Positions 1-6,602 of a stretch of 13,133 bases of DNA are shown piece by piece (within the stretch, counting starts at the first letter, position 1; every line of letters starts with the position of its first letter). The translations under genes were made by a program, and so were the position numbers. Origin of the DNA: Bordetella parapertussis (GTDB lineage: Bacteria; Pseudomonadota; Gammaproteobacteria; Burkholderiales; Burkholderiaceae); NCBI GenBank assembly GCA_945901665.1, contig CAMDLJ010000037.1:1-13133 (forward strand), given 5' to 3'. The notes under the pieces were generated by a model. That model worked only from the letters and a program-made list of their open reading frames with translations, ran no database searches and had not been told where the DNA came from.

Positions 1-563
1 CAACTGCCCATGACCACCGCGATTTGCGCAATGCCTTGGGCACTCATATTGGCTTGGTTATAGAAGATGCGGCCAAAGTGCTCTTTGTCGGGAAAGACAT
101 CGTCTTGGTTGGGCAAGTTGGCGCCGCCCGAGTCGACTAAATATATGCAAGGCAGATTGTTTTGCTGGGCAATCTCTTGCGCCCGCAAATGCTTTTTCAC
201 CGTCATGGGGTAATAGGTGCCGCCTTTGACCGTGGCGTCATTGCACACCACCACACAGTCCACGCCGCTGACCCGCCCAATGCCGGCAATCACACCTGCA
301 CAAGGCGCGTCGCCGTTGTACATGCCGTGCGCTGCCAAAGGGCTGAGCTCTAAAAACGGGGTGCCGGGGTCTAGCAAAAGCGCCACCCGCTCGCGGGGGG
401 GAAGCTTGCCGCGTGCGAGCTGCTTGGCCCGCGCCGCCTCACCGCCACCTAAAGCACTGTTTTGAATCTGGGCACGCAAGTCGTCGACCATGGCCTGCAT
501 GACCTGGGTATTGGCCACAAAGTCTGCAGCGCGGGGGGACAAAGAAGAGGTGAGAACAGGCAT
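1..563 (-). CDS. liuB: 3-methylcrotonyl-CoA carboxylase, carboxyltransferase (beta) subunit, partial
   Basis: This subunit transfers carboxyl from carboxybiotin to 3-methylcrotonyl-CoA, the biotin-dependent step of leucine degradation in the cytoplasm. Only the first 187 codons are inside the window; the gene runs off the left edge, and the family is usually about 535 residues. The N-terminal carboxyltransferase signature is clear: [18 protein letters not shown], then [31 protein letters not shown], and [20 protein letters not shown] near the cut end. The [12 protein letters not shown] segment favours methylcrotonyl-CoA over propionyl-CoA or geranyl-CoA carboxylase, though geranyl-CoA carboxylase (AtuC) is a close alternative. 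The start is the ATG at 561-563; no strong Shine-Dalgarno precedes it. A LiuR-type palindrome lies 38 bases upstream of the start codon. It follows the thiolase gene on the same strand after 221 bases, so it may be transcribed both from its own promoter and by read-through. Confidence 0.93.
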   Translation of the reverse strand, partial: MPVLTSSLSPRAADFVANTQVMQAMVDDLRAQIQNSALGGGEAARAKQLARGKLPPRERVALLLDPGTPFLELSPLAAHGMYNGDAPCAGVIAGIGRVSGVDCVVVCNDATVKGGTYYPMTVKKHLRAQEIAQQNNLPCIYLVDSGGANLPNQDDVFPDKEHFGRIFYNQANMSAQGIAQIAVVMGS

Positions 564-589
564 GGCAAGCCGTCAAAGTCAAAGCATCG

Positions 590-618
590 ACTTTAGTTGA
601 CGTTGACGTAAACGTCAA
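590..618 (-). promoter_or_regulatory. Candidate liuB promoter overlapping the operator
   Basis: Reading the minus strand, TTGACG (613-618) matches five of six bases of a sigma-70 -35 box. After a 17-base spacer comes TAAAGT (590-595), four of six bases of a -10 box. Transcription would start near 583, giving a leader of about 20 bases before the liuB ATG. The -35 box is inside the palindrome at 602-619, so a bound regulator would block polymerase, consistent with repression. This is read by eye and not tested. Confidence 0.4.
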
Positions 619-619
619 C
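602..619. promoter_or_regulatory. Putative LiuR operator upstream of liuB
   Basis: GTTGACGTAAACGTCAAC is an inverted repeat with perfect 8-base arms (GTTGACGT and ACGTCAAC) around AA. Bases 603-618 match 15 of 16 positions of the second palindrome at 5498-5513, next to the MerR-family gene. An extra TTGACG half-site abuts it on the left (597-602). LiuR-family MerR regulators are known from comparative genomics of beta- and gammaproteobacteria to control leucine/isovalerate genes through ACGTAAACGT-like palindromes. Assignment to this locus's own regulator is inference from the shared site and gene content. Confidence 0.75.
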
Positions 620-784
620 CCGCATTGGGTAGGCATTTACAAACTCAAGTTAATTTGTAGGAAATTTGACCAACCACCCATGGCGATGGCTTGCGCCAGC
701 GTCTCCACAATGGAACAACGTTAAGCCGCCCGTGTCTTGCGAATCCAAGAATGCAGTTTGGATGAAAGCAGATGCTGGATCAGG

Positions 785-1966
785 TCAAACCATCTCGAAT
801 GCCATGGCCGTGGCTTCACCTCCACCGATACACAAAGTAGCCAATCCCTTTTTCAAACCCTTGGCTTTCAAAGCGTGCACCAAGGTGACGATGATGCGCG
901 CACCCGATGCCCCAATGGGATGACCTAAGGCACAGGCGCCGCCGTTGATGTTCACCATTTCGTGAGGGACTTTGAGTTCGTGCATCAGTGCCATGGGGAC
1001 CACGGCAAAAGCTTCATTGACTTCCCAAAGATCAACGTCACTCACCTTCCAACCCGCACGGGCCAAGGCTTGCTGGGTAGCACCCACGGGGGCGGTGGTG
1101 AACCACTCGGGCGCTTGCGCAAACGTGGCGTGGCTAACAATGCGCGCCAAAGGCGTGCAGCCCAATTTTGCTGCGGTGCTTTCGCGCATCATGACCAAGG
1201 CTGCAGCGCCGTCGTTAATTGATGAACTGGACGCAGCGGTGATGGTGCCGTCTTTCTTAAATGCAGGCTTCAAGGCTTTGACTTTATCGAGTTTGACTTT
1301 GCCAGGGCCTTCATCGATGCTGATGATGCGCTCACCAGCGCGGTCTTTCACGGTGACAGGCGTGATTTCAGCGGTGAAAGCGCCCAACGTGGTGGCGTCC
1401 TTGGCCCGCTGCACACTGGTCATCGCAAAGTGGTCTTGGGCATCGCGACTGAAGTTGTATTTGGCAGCGCAGTCTTCACCGAAGGTGCCCATGGAGCGAC
1501 CGGTTTCGTAAGCGTCTTCCAAACCATCGAGCATCATGTGGTCGTAAATTTTGTCGTGGCCCATGCGGTAGCCGCCTCGGCCTTTTAACATCAGGTAAGG
1601 CGCATTGGTCATGCTTTCCATGCCACCGGCAATCATCACGTCTTGACTGCCTGCGCTCAATATGTCGTGGGCAAACATGGCGGCTCGCATACCCGAGCCA
1701 CACATTTTTGACAGTGTTACTGCACCTGCACTAGAGGGCAAACCGCCCTTGAAAGCCGCTTGACGTGCAGGCGCTTGTCCTTGACCGGCCATCAAACAAT
1801 TGCCAAACAACACTTCGGTAATTGAATCGGGCGAAATGCCTGCGCGTTGCACGGCGGCGGCAATGGCCACACCGCCCAAGTCGTGGGCTGAAAGGGCTGA
1901 AAAATCGCCTTGAAAACTGCCCATGGGGGTGCGGGCGGCGCTGACGATAACGATGGATTCGGACAT
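785..1966 (-). CDS. Acetyl-CoA C-acetyltransferase (acetoacetyl-CoA thiolase)
   Basis: This 393-residue enzyme cleaves acetoacetyl-CoA with CoA to two acetyl-CoA (reversible), in the cytoplasm. Full-length thiolase features are present: VSAARTPMGSF at the N-terminus, the nucleophilic cysteine C89 in SKMCGSGMRAA, NEAF at 317-320, the catalytic histidine H349 in GGACALGHPIGASGARI, and the second catalytic cysteine C379 in TLCIGGGEATAMAFE. The motif often read as TxTAxNASxxNDGAAA is TITAASSSSINDGAAA here, with serine in place of the usual asparagine. The ATG has a good Shine-Dalgarno, AGGAG, about 7 bases upstream, and the gene follows aceK after 18 bases. In this context it most likely disposes of acetoacetyl-CoA derived from HMG-CoA cleavage in leucine catabolism. 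A biosynthetic PhaA-like role (polyhydroxybutyrate) cannot be excluded by sequence alone, but no pha gene is adjacent. Confidence 0.93.
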   Translation of the reverse strand: MSESIVIVSAARTPMGSFQGDFSALSAHDLGGVAIAAAVQRAGISPDSITEVLFGNCLMAGQGQAPARQAAFKGGLPSSAGAVTLSKMCGSGMRAAMFAHDILSAGSQDVMIAGGMESMTNAPYLMLKGRGGYRMGHDKIYDHMMLDGLEDAYETGRSMGTFGEDCAAKYNFSRDAQDHFAMTSVQRAKDATTLGAFTAEITPVTVKDRAGERIISIDEGPGKVKLDKVKALKPAFKKDGTITAASSSSINDGAAALVMMRESTAAKLGCTPLARIVSHATFAQAPEWFTTAPVGATQQALARAGWKVSDVDLWEVNEAFAVVPMALMHELKVPHEMVNINGGACALGHPIGASGARIIVTLVHALKAKGLKKGLATLCIGGGEATAMAFEMV

Positions 1967-1984
1967 GATGTACTCCTGTGGAAA

Positions 1985-3793
1985 TCAAATGTTGAAAGTG
2001 CTGCGCCGGTGCGGTAAGCGCTTGTCGGCGTCGTAAGGGAAAACATCGTGGACGTGCCCGGCTTGTATTTTTTCTTTGTGGCTTTGCCAATAAAGGGGAT
2101 CGAGCAAGTCGGCATGGTGCTGCATAAACACTTCGCGCACGGCCGGATTACCCAATAAAAACGGGCCAAAGGTTTCAGGAAACACATCGCGTGGCCCGAC
2201 GTGATACCAAATTTCTCCCGACATTTCATCTTCTTCGGTGCGCGGTGTGGGCACGACACGGAAGTGGCAGTCAGTGAGGTATTCGATTTCGTCGTAGTCG
2301 TAAAACACCACTTTGCCGTGGCGGGTGACGCCGAAGTTTTTCCACAGCATATCGCCAGGAAAAATGTTGGCGGCCAAAAGGTCTTTGATGGCGTTGCCGT
2401 ATTCAATCACGCTGCGTGTCATTTGCAGCTGTGAGCGCGGGTCTCGAGGAGCGTCAAACGCCTCTTGCAAGTAAAGGTTGAGCGGGATCATGCGCCGCTC
2501 GATATAGATGTGTTTGATCACCACCTCATCGCTGTCCGTGGTGCTGTTGTGGGTGATCTCCAACTGGCTGGGGGCGAACTTTTCAATTTCGGCAAGCAGC
2601 TCATCGCTGAAGCGTTCTCGCGGAAAGGCCACATTGCTGTACTCCATGGTATCGGCCATGCGCCCCACCCTGTCGTGCTGCTTGACCAGCAGGTATTTCC
2701 CTTTGATTTGCTCCCGACTGGTGTCTTTGGGTGCAGGATAAAAGTCTTTGATGACTTTGAACACATAGGGAAAGGATGGCAGGTCAAACACCAACATGAC
2801 CATGCCCTTGATGCCGGGCGCGATGCGAAATGCATCGCTGCTGTGGCGCAAATGATAGAGAAAGTCGCGGTAGAAAAGGGTTTTCCCTTGTTTGATCAGG
2901 CCCAAGGCGTTGTAGAACTCGGCGCGTGGTTTGCGCGGCATCATTCCACGCAGAAACTGCACATAGGCCGAGGGCACTTCCATGTCGACCATGAAGTAAG
3001 CGCGGGCAAAGCTGAACAGCATCAACAAATCGTCCTCGCCGCTGAGCACCGCATCGATGACCAATTGGCCTTGTGGCGTGTGCAAGATGGGCAGGGCAAA
3101 GGGCTGTTCATGAAAGCCATTGATCACCTTGCCCACCAGATACGCGCCTTTGTTGCGGTAGAACAAGCTCGAGAGGGTTTGGATTTGAAAGTTAGCGCGG
3201 GTTTTGACCGCACCCAATATGCTATTGAAACGCAGCAGCACCGCATCGATGTCGCGCTCGATGTTTTCAAATGAACAGTGCAAGCCGTAGTGGCTGACGA
3301 TGTCCAACAACACGGGCCGCAATTCGTTGGCCTTCGGATACCAGGAGAAATACGTGGGGCGGGCATTGGCGCCGTCACTTTCTATGTATTCGGTGCTGAC
3401 AGCTGGGCGGACAAAAATAAAGTCGTTGTGAAAGTAGCTGCGGTGCAGAATTTTGGTGGTCACCGAATTGAAAAAGGTTTCTGCCAATTCGGGTTGGTGG
3501 TGGTCCACCAGCAATCCGATGAAGTGCAGTTTGACTTGCTGCCACACTTCCATGGCTTGTTGGTGTGCTTTGAACTCGCGCTCCAAACGGTTGGAGCACT
3601 CTTTGACGCGAAGGTCATAAAATTCAATGCGTTCTCGCTGGGCCCGTTGTTGGCCATGCCAGTCAGCGGTTTCAAAGCGGTGTTTGGCCCGCGCCGATTC
3701 GGCGCGAAACAAGCGGTAGTGGTGGTTGAAGCCATCCATCATTGCTTTGGCAATGTCGTAAGCCAGGGCAGAGTCGAGTCGCTGAGGAAACAT
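1985..3793 (-). CDS. aceK: Isocitrate dehydrogenase kinase/phosphatase
   Basis: AceK phosphorylates isocitrate dehydrogenase to slow the TCA cycle and push isocitrate into the glyoxylate shunt, and also reverses the mark. At 602 residues it is slightly longer than the E. coli protein (about 578). The N-terminal regulatory half is followed by the kinase-like domain: ATP loop [10 protein letters not shown] from residue 325, the probable ATP lysine K346 in FKVIKDFY, catalytic-loop residues D481 and N486 in [12 protein letters not shown], and metal-binding D499 in VVFYDYDEI. These correspond to D457, N462 and D475 of E. coli AceK as I recall its numbering. The ATG has AAGGTG 7 bases upstream, and the gene starts 27 bases after the carbonic anhydrase stop. 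In enterobacteria aceK sits with aceBA; here it is in a leucine catabolic run with no aceA or aceB in view, so it is probably co-induced with acetyl-CoA-generating catabolism. Confidence 0.97.
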   Translation of the reverse strand: MFPQRLDSALAYDIAKAMMDGFNHHYRLFRAESARAKHRFETADWHGQQRAQRERIEFYDLRVKECSNRLEREFKAHQQAMEVWQQVKLHFIGLLVDHHQPELAETFFNSVTTKILHRSYFHNDFIFVRPAVSTEYIESDGANARPTYFSWYPKANELRPVLLDIVSHYGLHCSFENIERDIDAVLLRFNSILGAVKTRANFQIQTLSSLFYRNKGAYLVGKVINGFHEQPFALPILHTPQGQLVIDAVLSGEDDLLMLFSFARAYFMVDMEVPSAYVQFLRGMMPRKPRAEFYNALGLIKQGKTLFYRDFLYHLRHSSDAFRIAPGIKGMVMLVFDLPSFPYVFKVIKDFYPAPKDTSREQIKGKYLLVKQHDRVGRMADTMEYSNVAFPRERFSDELLAEIEKFAPSQLEITHNSTTDSDEVVIKHIYIERRMIPLNLYLQEAFDAPRDPRSQLQMTRSVIEYGNAIKDLLAANIFPGDMLWKNFGVTRHGKVVFYDYDEIEYLTDCHFRVVPTPRTEEDEMSGEIWYHVGPRDVFPETFGPFLLGNPAVREVFMQHHADLLDPLYWQSHKEKIQAGHVHDVFPYDADKRLPHRRSTFNI

Positions 3794-3820
3794 CCGGTGT
3801 CACCTTGATCAGGGGTAAGC

Positions 3821-4507
3821 TCAGTTATGGGTTTGCAAAGCTTGGTGGCGCGCACGCCAGCGCAGGTGCAAGGCACGCAGGGCATGATCGTAGGCTGGGG
3901 TGACTTCTTCGGCCGTACCGGCGGTCACAGCCATGTCTTGCAGCAGTCCATTGTGCAAACCATAAACCCAGCCATGGACAACCACACTCTGCCCACGCTG
4001 CCAAGCGTCCGAGACAATGGTGGTGCGACACACATTGCGTGCTTGTTCAAGGACGTTGAGCTCAACCAAGGCGTCGACACGCAAGCTTGCATCCAAACCC
4101 ATTAAAAACCCTGCTTGGGCGTCGCGCACATCTTGCACATGGCGCAACCAGTTGTCGACCAGGCCAGCACGCTGGTTGTTCAGGGCCGCCCGAATGCCGC
4201 CACAGTTGCTGTGGCCCACCACAATGATGTGCTCAACGCCCAGCACATCGACCGCATATTGGATAACGCTCAATGCATTGAGGTCAGAGTGCACCAAGAG
4301 ATTGGCCACATTGCGGTGCACAAACAGCTCGCCAGGGAGCAGATCAACCAGTTCGTTGGCAGGCACGCGGCTGTCGGCACACCCCAACCACATGTACTTG
4401 GGTTGCTGTTGGGCCAGCAAACCAGTGAAAAATCCAGGCGTGTGTGCCTCTGTATCGGTCGCCCATTGGCGGTTGCGGTCAAATAACTCGGCGAGGGTTT
4501 TGCTCAT
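3821..4507 (-). CDS. can: Beta-class carbonic anhydrase
   Basis: This cytoplasmic zinc enzyme interconverts CO2 and bicarbonate. It has 228 residues, with the beta-class zinc ligands C43 and H99/C102 and the Asp/Arg dyad D45-R47, seen in WLGCADSRVPANE and VVGHSNCGGIRAAL. I chose the ATG at 4505-4507 (MSKTLAELF), which matches the usual N-terminus of Can; the frame stays open to a TTG at 4555, but that 16-residue extension is unlike the family. It lies between the thioesterase (76 bases upstream) and aceK (27 bases downstream) on the same strand. Inference: it may supply bicarbonate for the biotin carboxylase half of methylcrotonyl-CoA carboxylase, encoded by the same locus, or return CO2 released by catabolism. 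It may equally be the cell's general housekeeping carbonic anhydrase placed here. Confidence 0.94.
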   Translation of the reverse strand: MSKTLAELFDRNRQWATDTEAHTPGFFTGLLAQQQPKYMWLGCADSRVPANELVDLLPGELFVHRNVANLLVHSDLNALSVIQYAVDVLGVEHIIVVGHSNCGGIRAALNNQRAGLVDNWLRHVQDVRDAQAGFLMGLDASLRVDALVELNVLEQARNVCRTTIVSDAWQRGQSVVVHGWVYGLHNGLLQDMAVTAGTAEEVTPAYDHALRALHLRWRARHQALQTHN

Positions 4508-4583
4508 GTTGCAATCAGTGATGTGTTGGGTTTGGTTGGCTATGGTGACCAACAAAAGGCATTGGCCCTTGGATCGTTAGACC
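4508..4583. other. Short gap between thioesterase and carbonic anhydrase
   Basis: These 76 bases hold no clear terminator or sigma-70 promoter. A weak inverted repeat (GTTGG and CCAAC, 9-base loop) sits at 4534-4552, without a T tract on the transcribed strand. I therefore treat the flanking genes as probably co-transcribed, though a weak internal promoter for can is possible. Confidence 0.4.
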
Positions 4584-5018
4584 TCAATATGTTTTAGATA
4601 CCGGGGCCAAGGTTTGCTGCATCAAGGCGCAGTCACGCACCTGCCCGTCTGGGGCTTTGTGGCTGACCTCGGCGGTGGTGACGATGATGCGCTTGCCCGC
4701 GCGCACCACTTTGCCAATGGCGTGCAAGTGGCCACCTTGGAACGCTGCCAAGAAATTGATTTTGTATTCCACGGTGGTGACCTCGCTGTCTGGCGGGGCC
4801 ACTGTGAGTCCAGCATAGCCTGCAGCCACATCAGCCAAAGCGCCCATGGCGCCGCCGTGAAAGCCACCCTGCTGCTGGGTCACGGCATCGCTATAGGGCA
4901 AGCGCAGCTCGACCAGGCCGACTTGCACACGCACCAACTCGACGCCCAAAACGCGCAACATACCTTGTCGCTCAAAGCTTTTTTTCACTCGGTCGTGGGC
5001 CATTTGATCGGGGTTCAT
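4584..5018 (-). CDS. PaaI-like hotdog-fold acyl-CoA thioesterase
   Basis: The protein has 144 residues and a single hotdog domain of the PaaI/YdiI (4HBT) type. The signature FHGGAMGALADVAAGYA is at residues 53-69, with H54-G55-G56 and the likely catalytic acid D63, followed by TTVEYKINFLAAF (81-93), the typical central strand. Such enzymes hydrolyse acyl-CoA thioesters to free acid and CoA. The start ATG overlaps the stop of the MerR gene by four bases (ATGA), so translation is probably coupled; there is no independent Shine-Dalgarno. Its place directly behind the regulator of leucine catabolism suggests a role in releasing CoA from stalled branched or unsaturated acyl-CoA intermediates. The substrate cannot be read from the sequence. 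Confidence 0.87.
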   Translation of the reverse strand: MNPDQMAHDRVKKSFERQGMLRVLGVELVRVQVGLVELRLPYSDAVTQQQGGFHGGAMGALADVAAGYAGLTVAPPDSEVTTVEYKINFLAAFQGGHLHAIGKVVRAGKRIIVTTAEVSHKAPDGQVRDCALMQQTLAPVSKTY

Positions 5019-5416
5019 GGTTGAGACTTTTTGCGGTGTTTGTTGAGCAAGGCGCGGGCTTCTTTTTCGTGCGCTTTGACCTCATCGAGGTTGACCTCTA
5101 TTTCGGCCATTTGCGCCTCCAACTGGTTGCGGTGTTCGGCCAGGATGAGCAGGAACTTTTCCAGTTGCGGTACTGTGTCACGCGGGCTGTCGTACATGTC
5201 TATGAGCTCGCGCGCTTCGGTCAGTGACAAACCCAGGCGTTTGGCGCGCAGGGTCAAGCGCAAACGGGTGCGGTCTCGGGTGGTGTACGTGCGACTGCGC
5301 CCACCAGGCCCCGTGCGCGTGGGCTGTAACAAGCCCAAGTCTTCGTAAAAGCGCATGGCGCGGGTGGTGAGATCGAACTCTTTGGCCAAATCGCTGATGC
5401 TGTAGGTGGATGCCAT
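5015..5416 (-). CDS. liuR: MerR-family regulator, probably LiuR
   Basis: The 133-residue protein has a MerR winged helix-turn-helix at about residues 5-70 (YSISDLAKEFDLTTRAMRFY, EDLGLL, GGRSRTYTTRDRTRLRLTL, GLSLTEARELI). A long helix at about 80-125 would form the antiparallel dimer coiled coil. There is no C-terminal ligand domain and no cysteine at all, so it is not a metal or thiol sensor. This short architecture fits LiuR, the regulator of branched-chain amino acid catabolism in beta- and gammaproteobacteria, which is thought to respond to a pathway acyl-CoA. Its promoter region contains a perfect 20-base palindrome, and the same site recurs before liuB, which supports autoregulation and control of this locus. 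It is the first gene of the minus-strand run and overlaps the thioesterase start. SoxR- or CueR-type roles are unlikely for want of cysteines. Confidence 0.85.
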   Translation of the reverse strand: MASTYSISDLAKEFDLTTRAMRFYEDLGLLQPTRTGPGGRSRTYTTRDRTRLRLTLRAKRLGLSLTEARELIDMYDSPRDTVPQLEKFLLILAEHRNQLEAQMAEIEVNLDEVKAHEKEARALLNKHRKKSQP

Positions 5417-5482
5417 GTGCGGATGTGCTGGGCTTGGCTCTTGGGAGACAGGGCACGAGCGCCGGTGGTGAAGCCGCCGCCT

Positions 5483-5513
5483 ACAATGCCCATGACGTTT
5501 ACGTAAACGTCAA
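5483..5513 (-). promoter_or_regulatory. Candidate liuR promoter overlapping the operator
   Basis: On the minus strand TTGACG (5508-5513) could be a -35 box. CATTGT (5483-5488) is a poor -10 box 19 bases further on, the long spacing typical of MerR-controlled promoters. TTGACG has the same place within the palindrome as in the liuB promoter, which is the main reason to list it. The -10 box matches only three of six bases, so this is weak. Confidence 0.28.
5493..5512. promoter_or_regulatory. Putative LiuR operator between liuR and the MBL-fold gene
   Basis: TGACGTTTACGTAAACGTCA is a perfect 20-base palindrome in the divergent intergenic region. It lies 76 bases upstream of the liuR start codon and only 7 bases before the first possible start codon of the divergent hydrolase gene. 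Its core matches the operator before liuB in 15 of 16 bases. It could control both divergent genes at once. The sequence relationship is seen directly; LiuR binding is inferred. Confidence 0.82.
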
Positions 5514-5519
5514 TTATCC

Positions 5520-6602
5520 ATGAATTCAACCATGACGCCACTCGAAAACCGACTTCATTACCCATTGGGCGATCAGTTGCCCGCCCCTGGCGGCACCTTG
5601 GAAGTGGCGCCTGGGGTGTTTTGGTTGCGCATGGGCCTGCCCTTCGCCCTCGACCACATCAATTTGTGGCTGTTGCGCGATGTGCGCGATGGGGTGGTGG
5701 GCTGGACCGCAGTGGACTGCGGCATCGACAACCCGATCACGCGCCAACATTGGCAGGTCGTATTGGACCAACACTTGCAAGGCGCACCGCTGTGGCGGGT
5801 GATCGTGACGCATATGCATCCCGACCACTTAGGTCTGGGCCACTGGCTGTGTGAGCGCTGGAAAGCGCAGTTGTGGATCAGTTTCACCGACTATCAAGCG
5901 GCCGTTTTGGCCACCATGCACCGCGACAGTTTTGGCGGCGATGCGGCTGCTGCATTTTTTCGACAACATGGCTTGCATGATGAGGCTGCGCTGGAGCAGG
6001 TGCGCGGGCGATCAACATATTACTCGGGCATGGTGCCCAAAGTTCCGACGCAATTTCACCGACTGCAAGATGGGCAGTCGGTGGTGATCAATGGCCAAGC
6101 TTGGCAATGCATCAGTGGGTTTGGCCATGCGCCAGAGCACATCGCCTTGTACCAGGCCGATGCGGGCATGTTGATCAGTGGTGACATGGTGTTGCCCCGG
6201 ATTTCAACCAATGTGAGTGTTTATGACGCTGAGCCCGAGGCCGATAACCTGCGTTTGTTTTTGGAGTCGATTGACAAGTTCAAACCACTGCCGCCCCACA
6301 CACTGACCTTGCCATCTCATGGCAAACCTTTTGTGGGCTTGCACGAGCGCATTGCGCAATTGCATGCGCACCACCAAGATCGATTGAGCGAGGTTTTGCA
6401 AGCCTGCGCTGAGAAAGCCTGCTGCGCCCACGATGTACTGCCCGTGTTGTTTAAGAGGGCTTTGGATTTGCACCAAACCACGTTTGCCATGGGCGAGGCA
6501 GTCGCGCATTTGCATTTCCTGTGGTATGCCGGTCGGTTGCACCGAAGCGCAGATGTGCAAGGGGTGTGGCGCTTTACCAGCGAGGCAGAGAGTCGTCTTT
6601 GA
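5520..6602 (+). CDS. Metallo-beta-lactamase-fold hydrolase with C-terminal winged-helix domain
   Basis: The 360-residue protein has the complete dinuclear metal site of the MBL superfamily: HMHPDH at 98-103, H203 in GFGHAPEH, D222 in LISGDMVLP, and H267 in LPSHGKPF. The C-terminal 80 residues look like the winged-helix extension seen in LACTB2-like members of the fold. Those are thioesterase or nuclease-like rather than antibiotic hydrolases, and I see no signal peptide. The N-terminal segment PFALDHINLWLLRD is typical of a proteobacterial subgroup of unknown substrate. Two starts are possible, ATG 5520 and ATG 5532; neither has a Shine-Dalgarno. The gene is divergent from liuR across a shared operator, so it is probably in the same regulon; an acyl-CoA or related thioester is a reasonable but unproven substrate. 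Its last 29 bases overlap the 3' end of the convergent metalloprotease gene. Confidence 0.9.
   Translation: MNSTMTPLENRLHYPLGDQLPAPGGTLEVAPGVFWLRMGLPFALDHINLWLLRDVRDGVVGWTAVDCGIDNPITRQHWQVVLDQHLQGAPLWRVIVTHMHPDHLGLGHWLCERWKAQLWISFTDYQAAVLATMHRDSFGGDAAAAFFRQHGLHDEAALEQVRGRSTYYSGMVPKVPTQFHRLQDGQSVVINGQAWQCISGFGHAPEHIALYQADAGMLISGDMVLPRISTNVSVYDAEPEADNLRLFLESIDKFKPLPPHTLTLPSHGKPFVGLHERIAQLHAHHQDRLSEVLQACAEKACCAHDVLPVLFKRALDLHQTTFAMGEAVAHLHFLWYAGRLHRSADVQGVWRFTSEAESRL
6574..6602. other. Convergent 3' overlap of the MBL-fold and metalloprotease genes
   Basis: The plus-strand hydrolase ends with TGA at 6600-6602, and the minus-strand metalloprotease ends with TAA read from 6574-6576. The coding regions share 29 bases tail to tail. 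There is no room for a terminator between them, and none is visible on either side, so the transcripts probably overlap. Confidence 0.85.

Larger units (their letters stand above)
564..784. other. Intergenic region between thiolase and liuB
   Basis: This is the longest gene-free stretch in the window. It holds the operator and candidate promoter of liuB in its left third. In the remaining 165 bases I see no convincing ORF, no intrinsic terminator (only about 5-bp stems and no T tract in the right place), and no repeat. Read-through from the thiolase gene into liuB is therefore possible. Confidence 0.6.
5417..5519. other. Divergent intergenic region liuR / MBL-fold gene
   Basis: These 103 bases separate the two divergent genes and hold the 20-base operator palindrome near the hydrolase side. 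Between the palindrome and the liuR start lie about 76 bases with no second palindrome and no recognisable terminator or small ORF. No clear sigma-70 promoter is visible for the hydrolase gene; ATGACG (5492-5497) is the only -35-like element and has no good -10 partner. Confidence 0.5.

Noticed and set aside
2465..3274. A 269-codon plus-strand open frame inside aceK
   Set aside because: It is wholly antisense to a clear AceK kinase domain, with no ribosome site and no family resemblance. Other long plus-strand frames over glyS (9610-10290) and the thiolase (972-1511) were rejected for the same reason.
4534..4552. Inverted repeat GTTGG/CCAAC as a terminator between thioesterase and can
   Set aside because: The stem is only 5 bp, the loop is 9 bases, and no T tract follows on the transcribed strand.
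4508..4555. TTG-initiated N-terminal extension of the carbonic anhydrase
   Set aside because: The extension is unlike Can proteins, while the ATG at 4507 gives the standard MSKTLAELF start.
5520..6602. Antibiotic-resistance metallo-beta-lactamase
   Set aside because: There is no signal peptide. The C-terminal winged-helix extension and the leucine-catabolic context point to a cytoplasmic hydrolase outside the B1-B3 lactamases.
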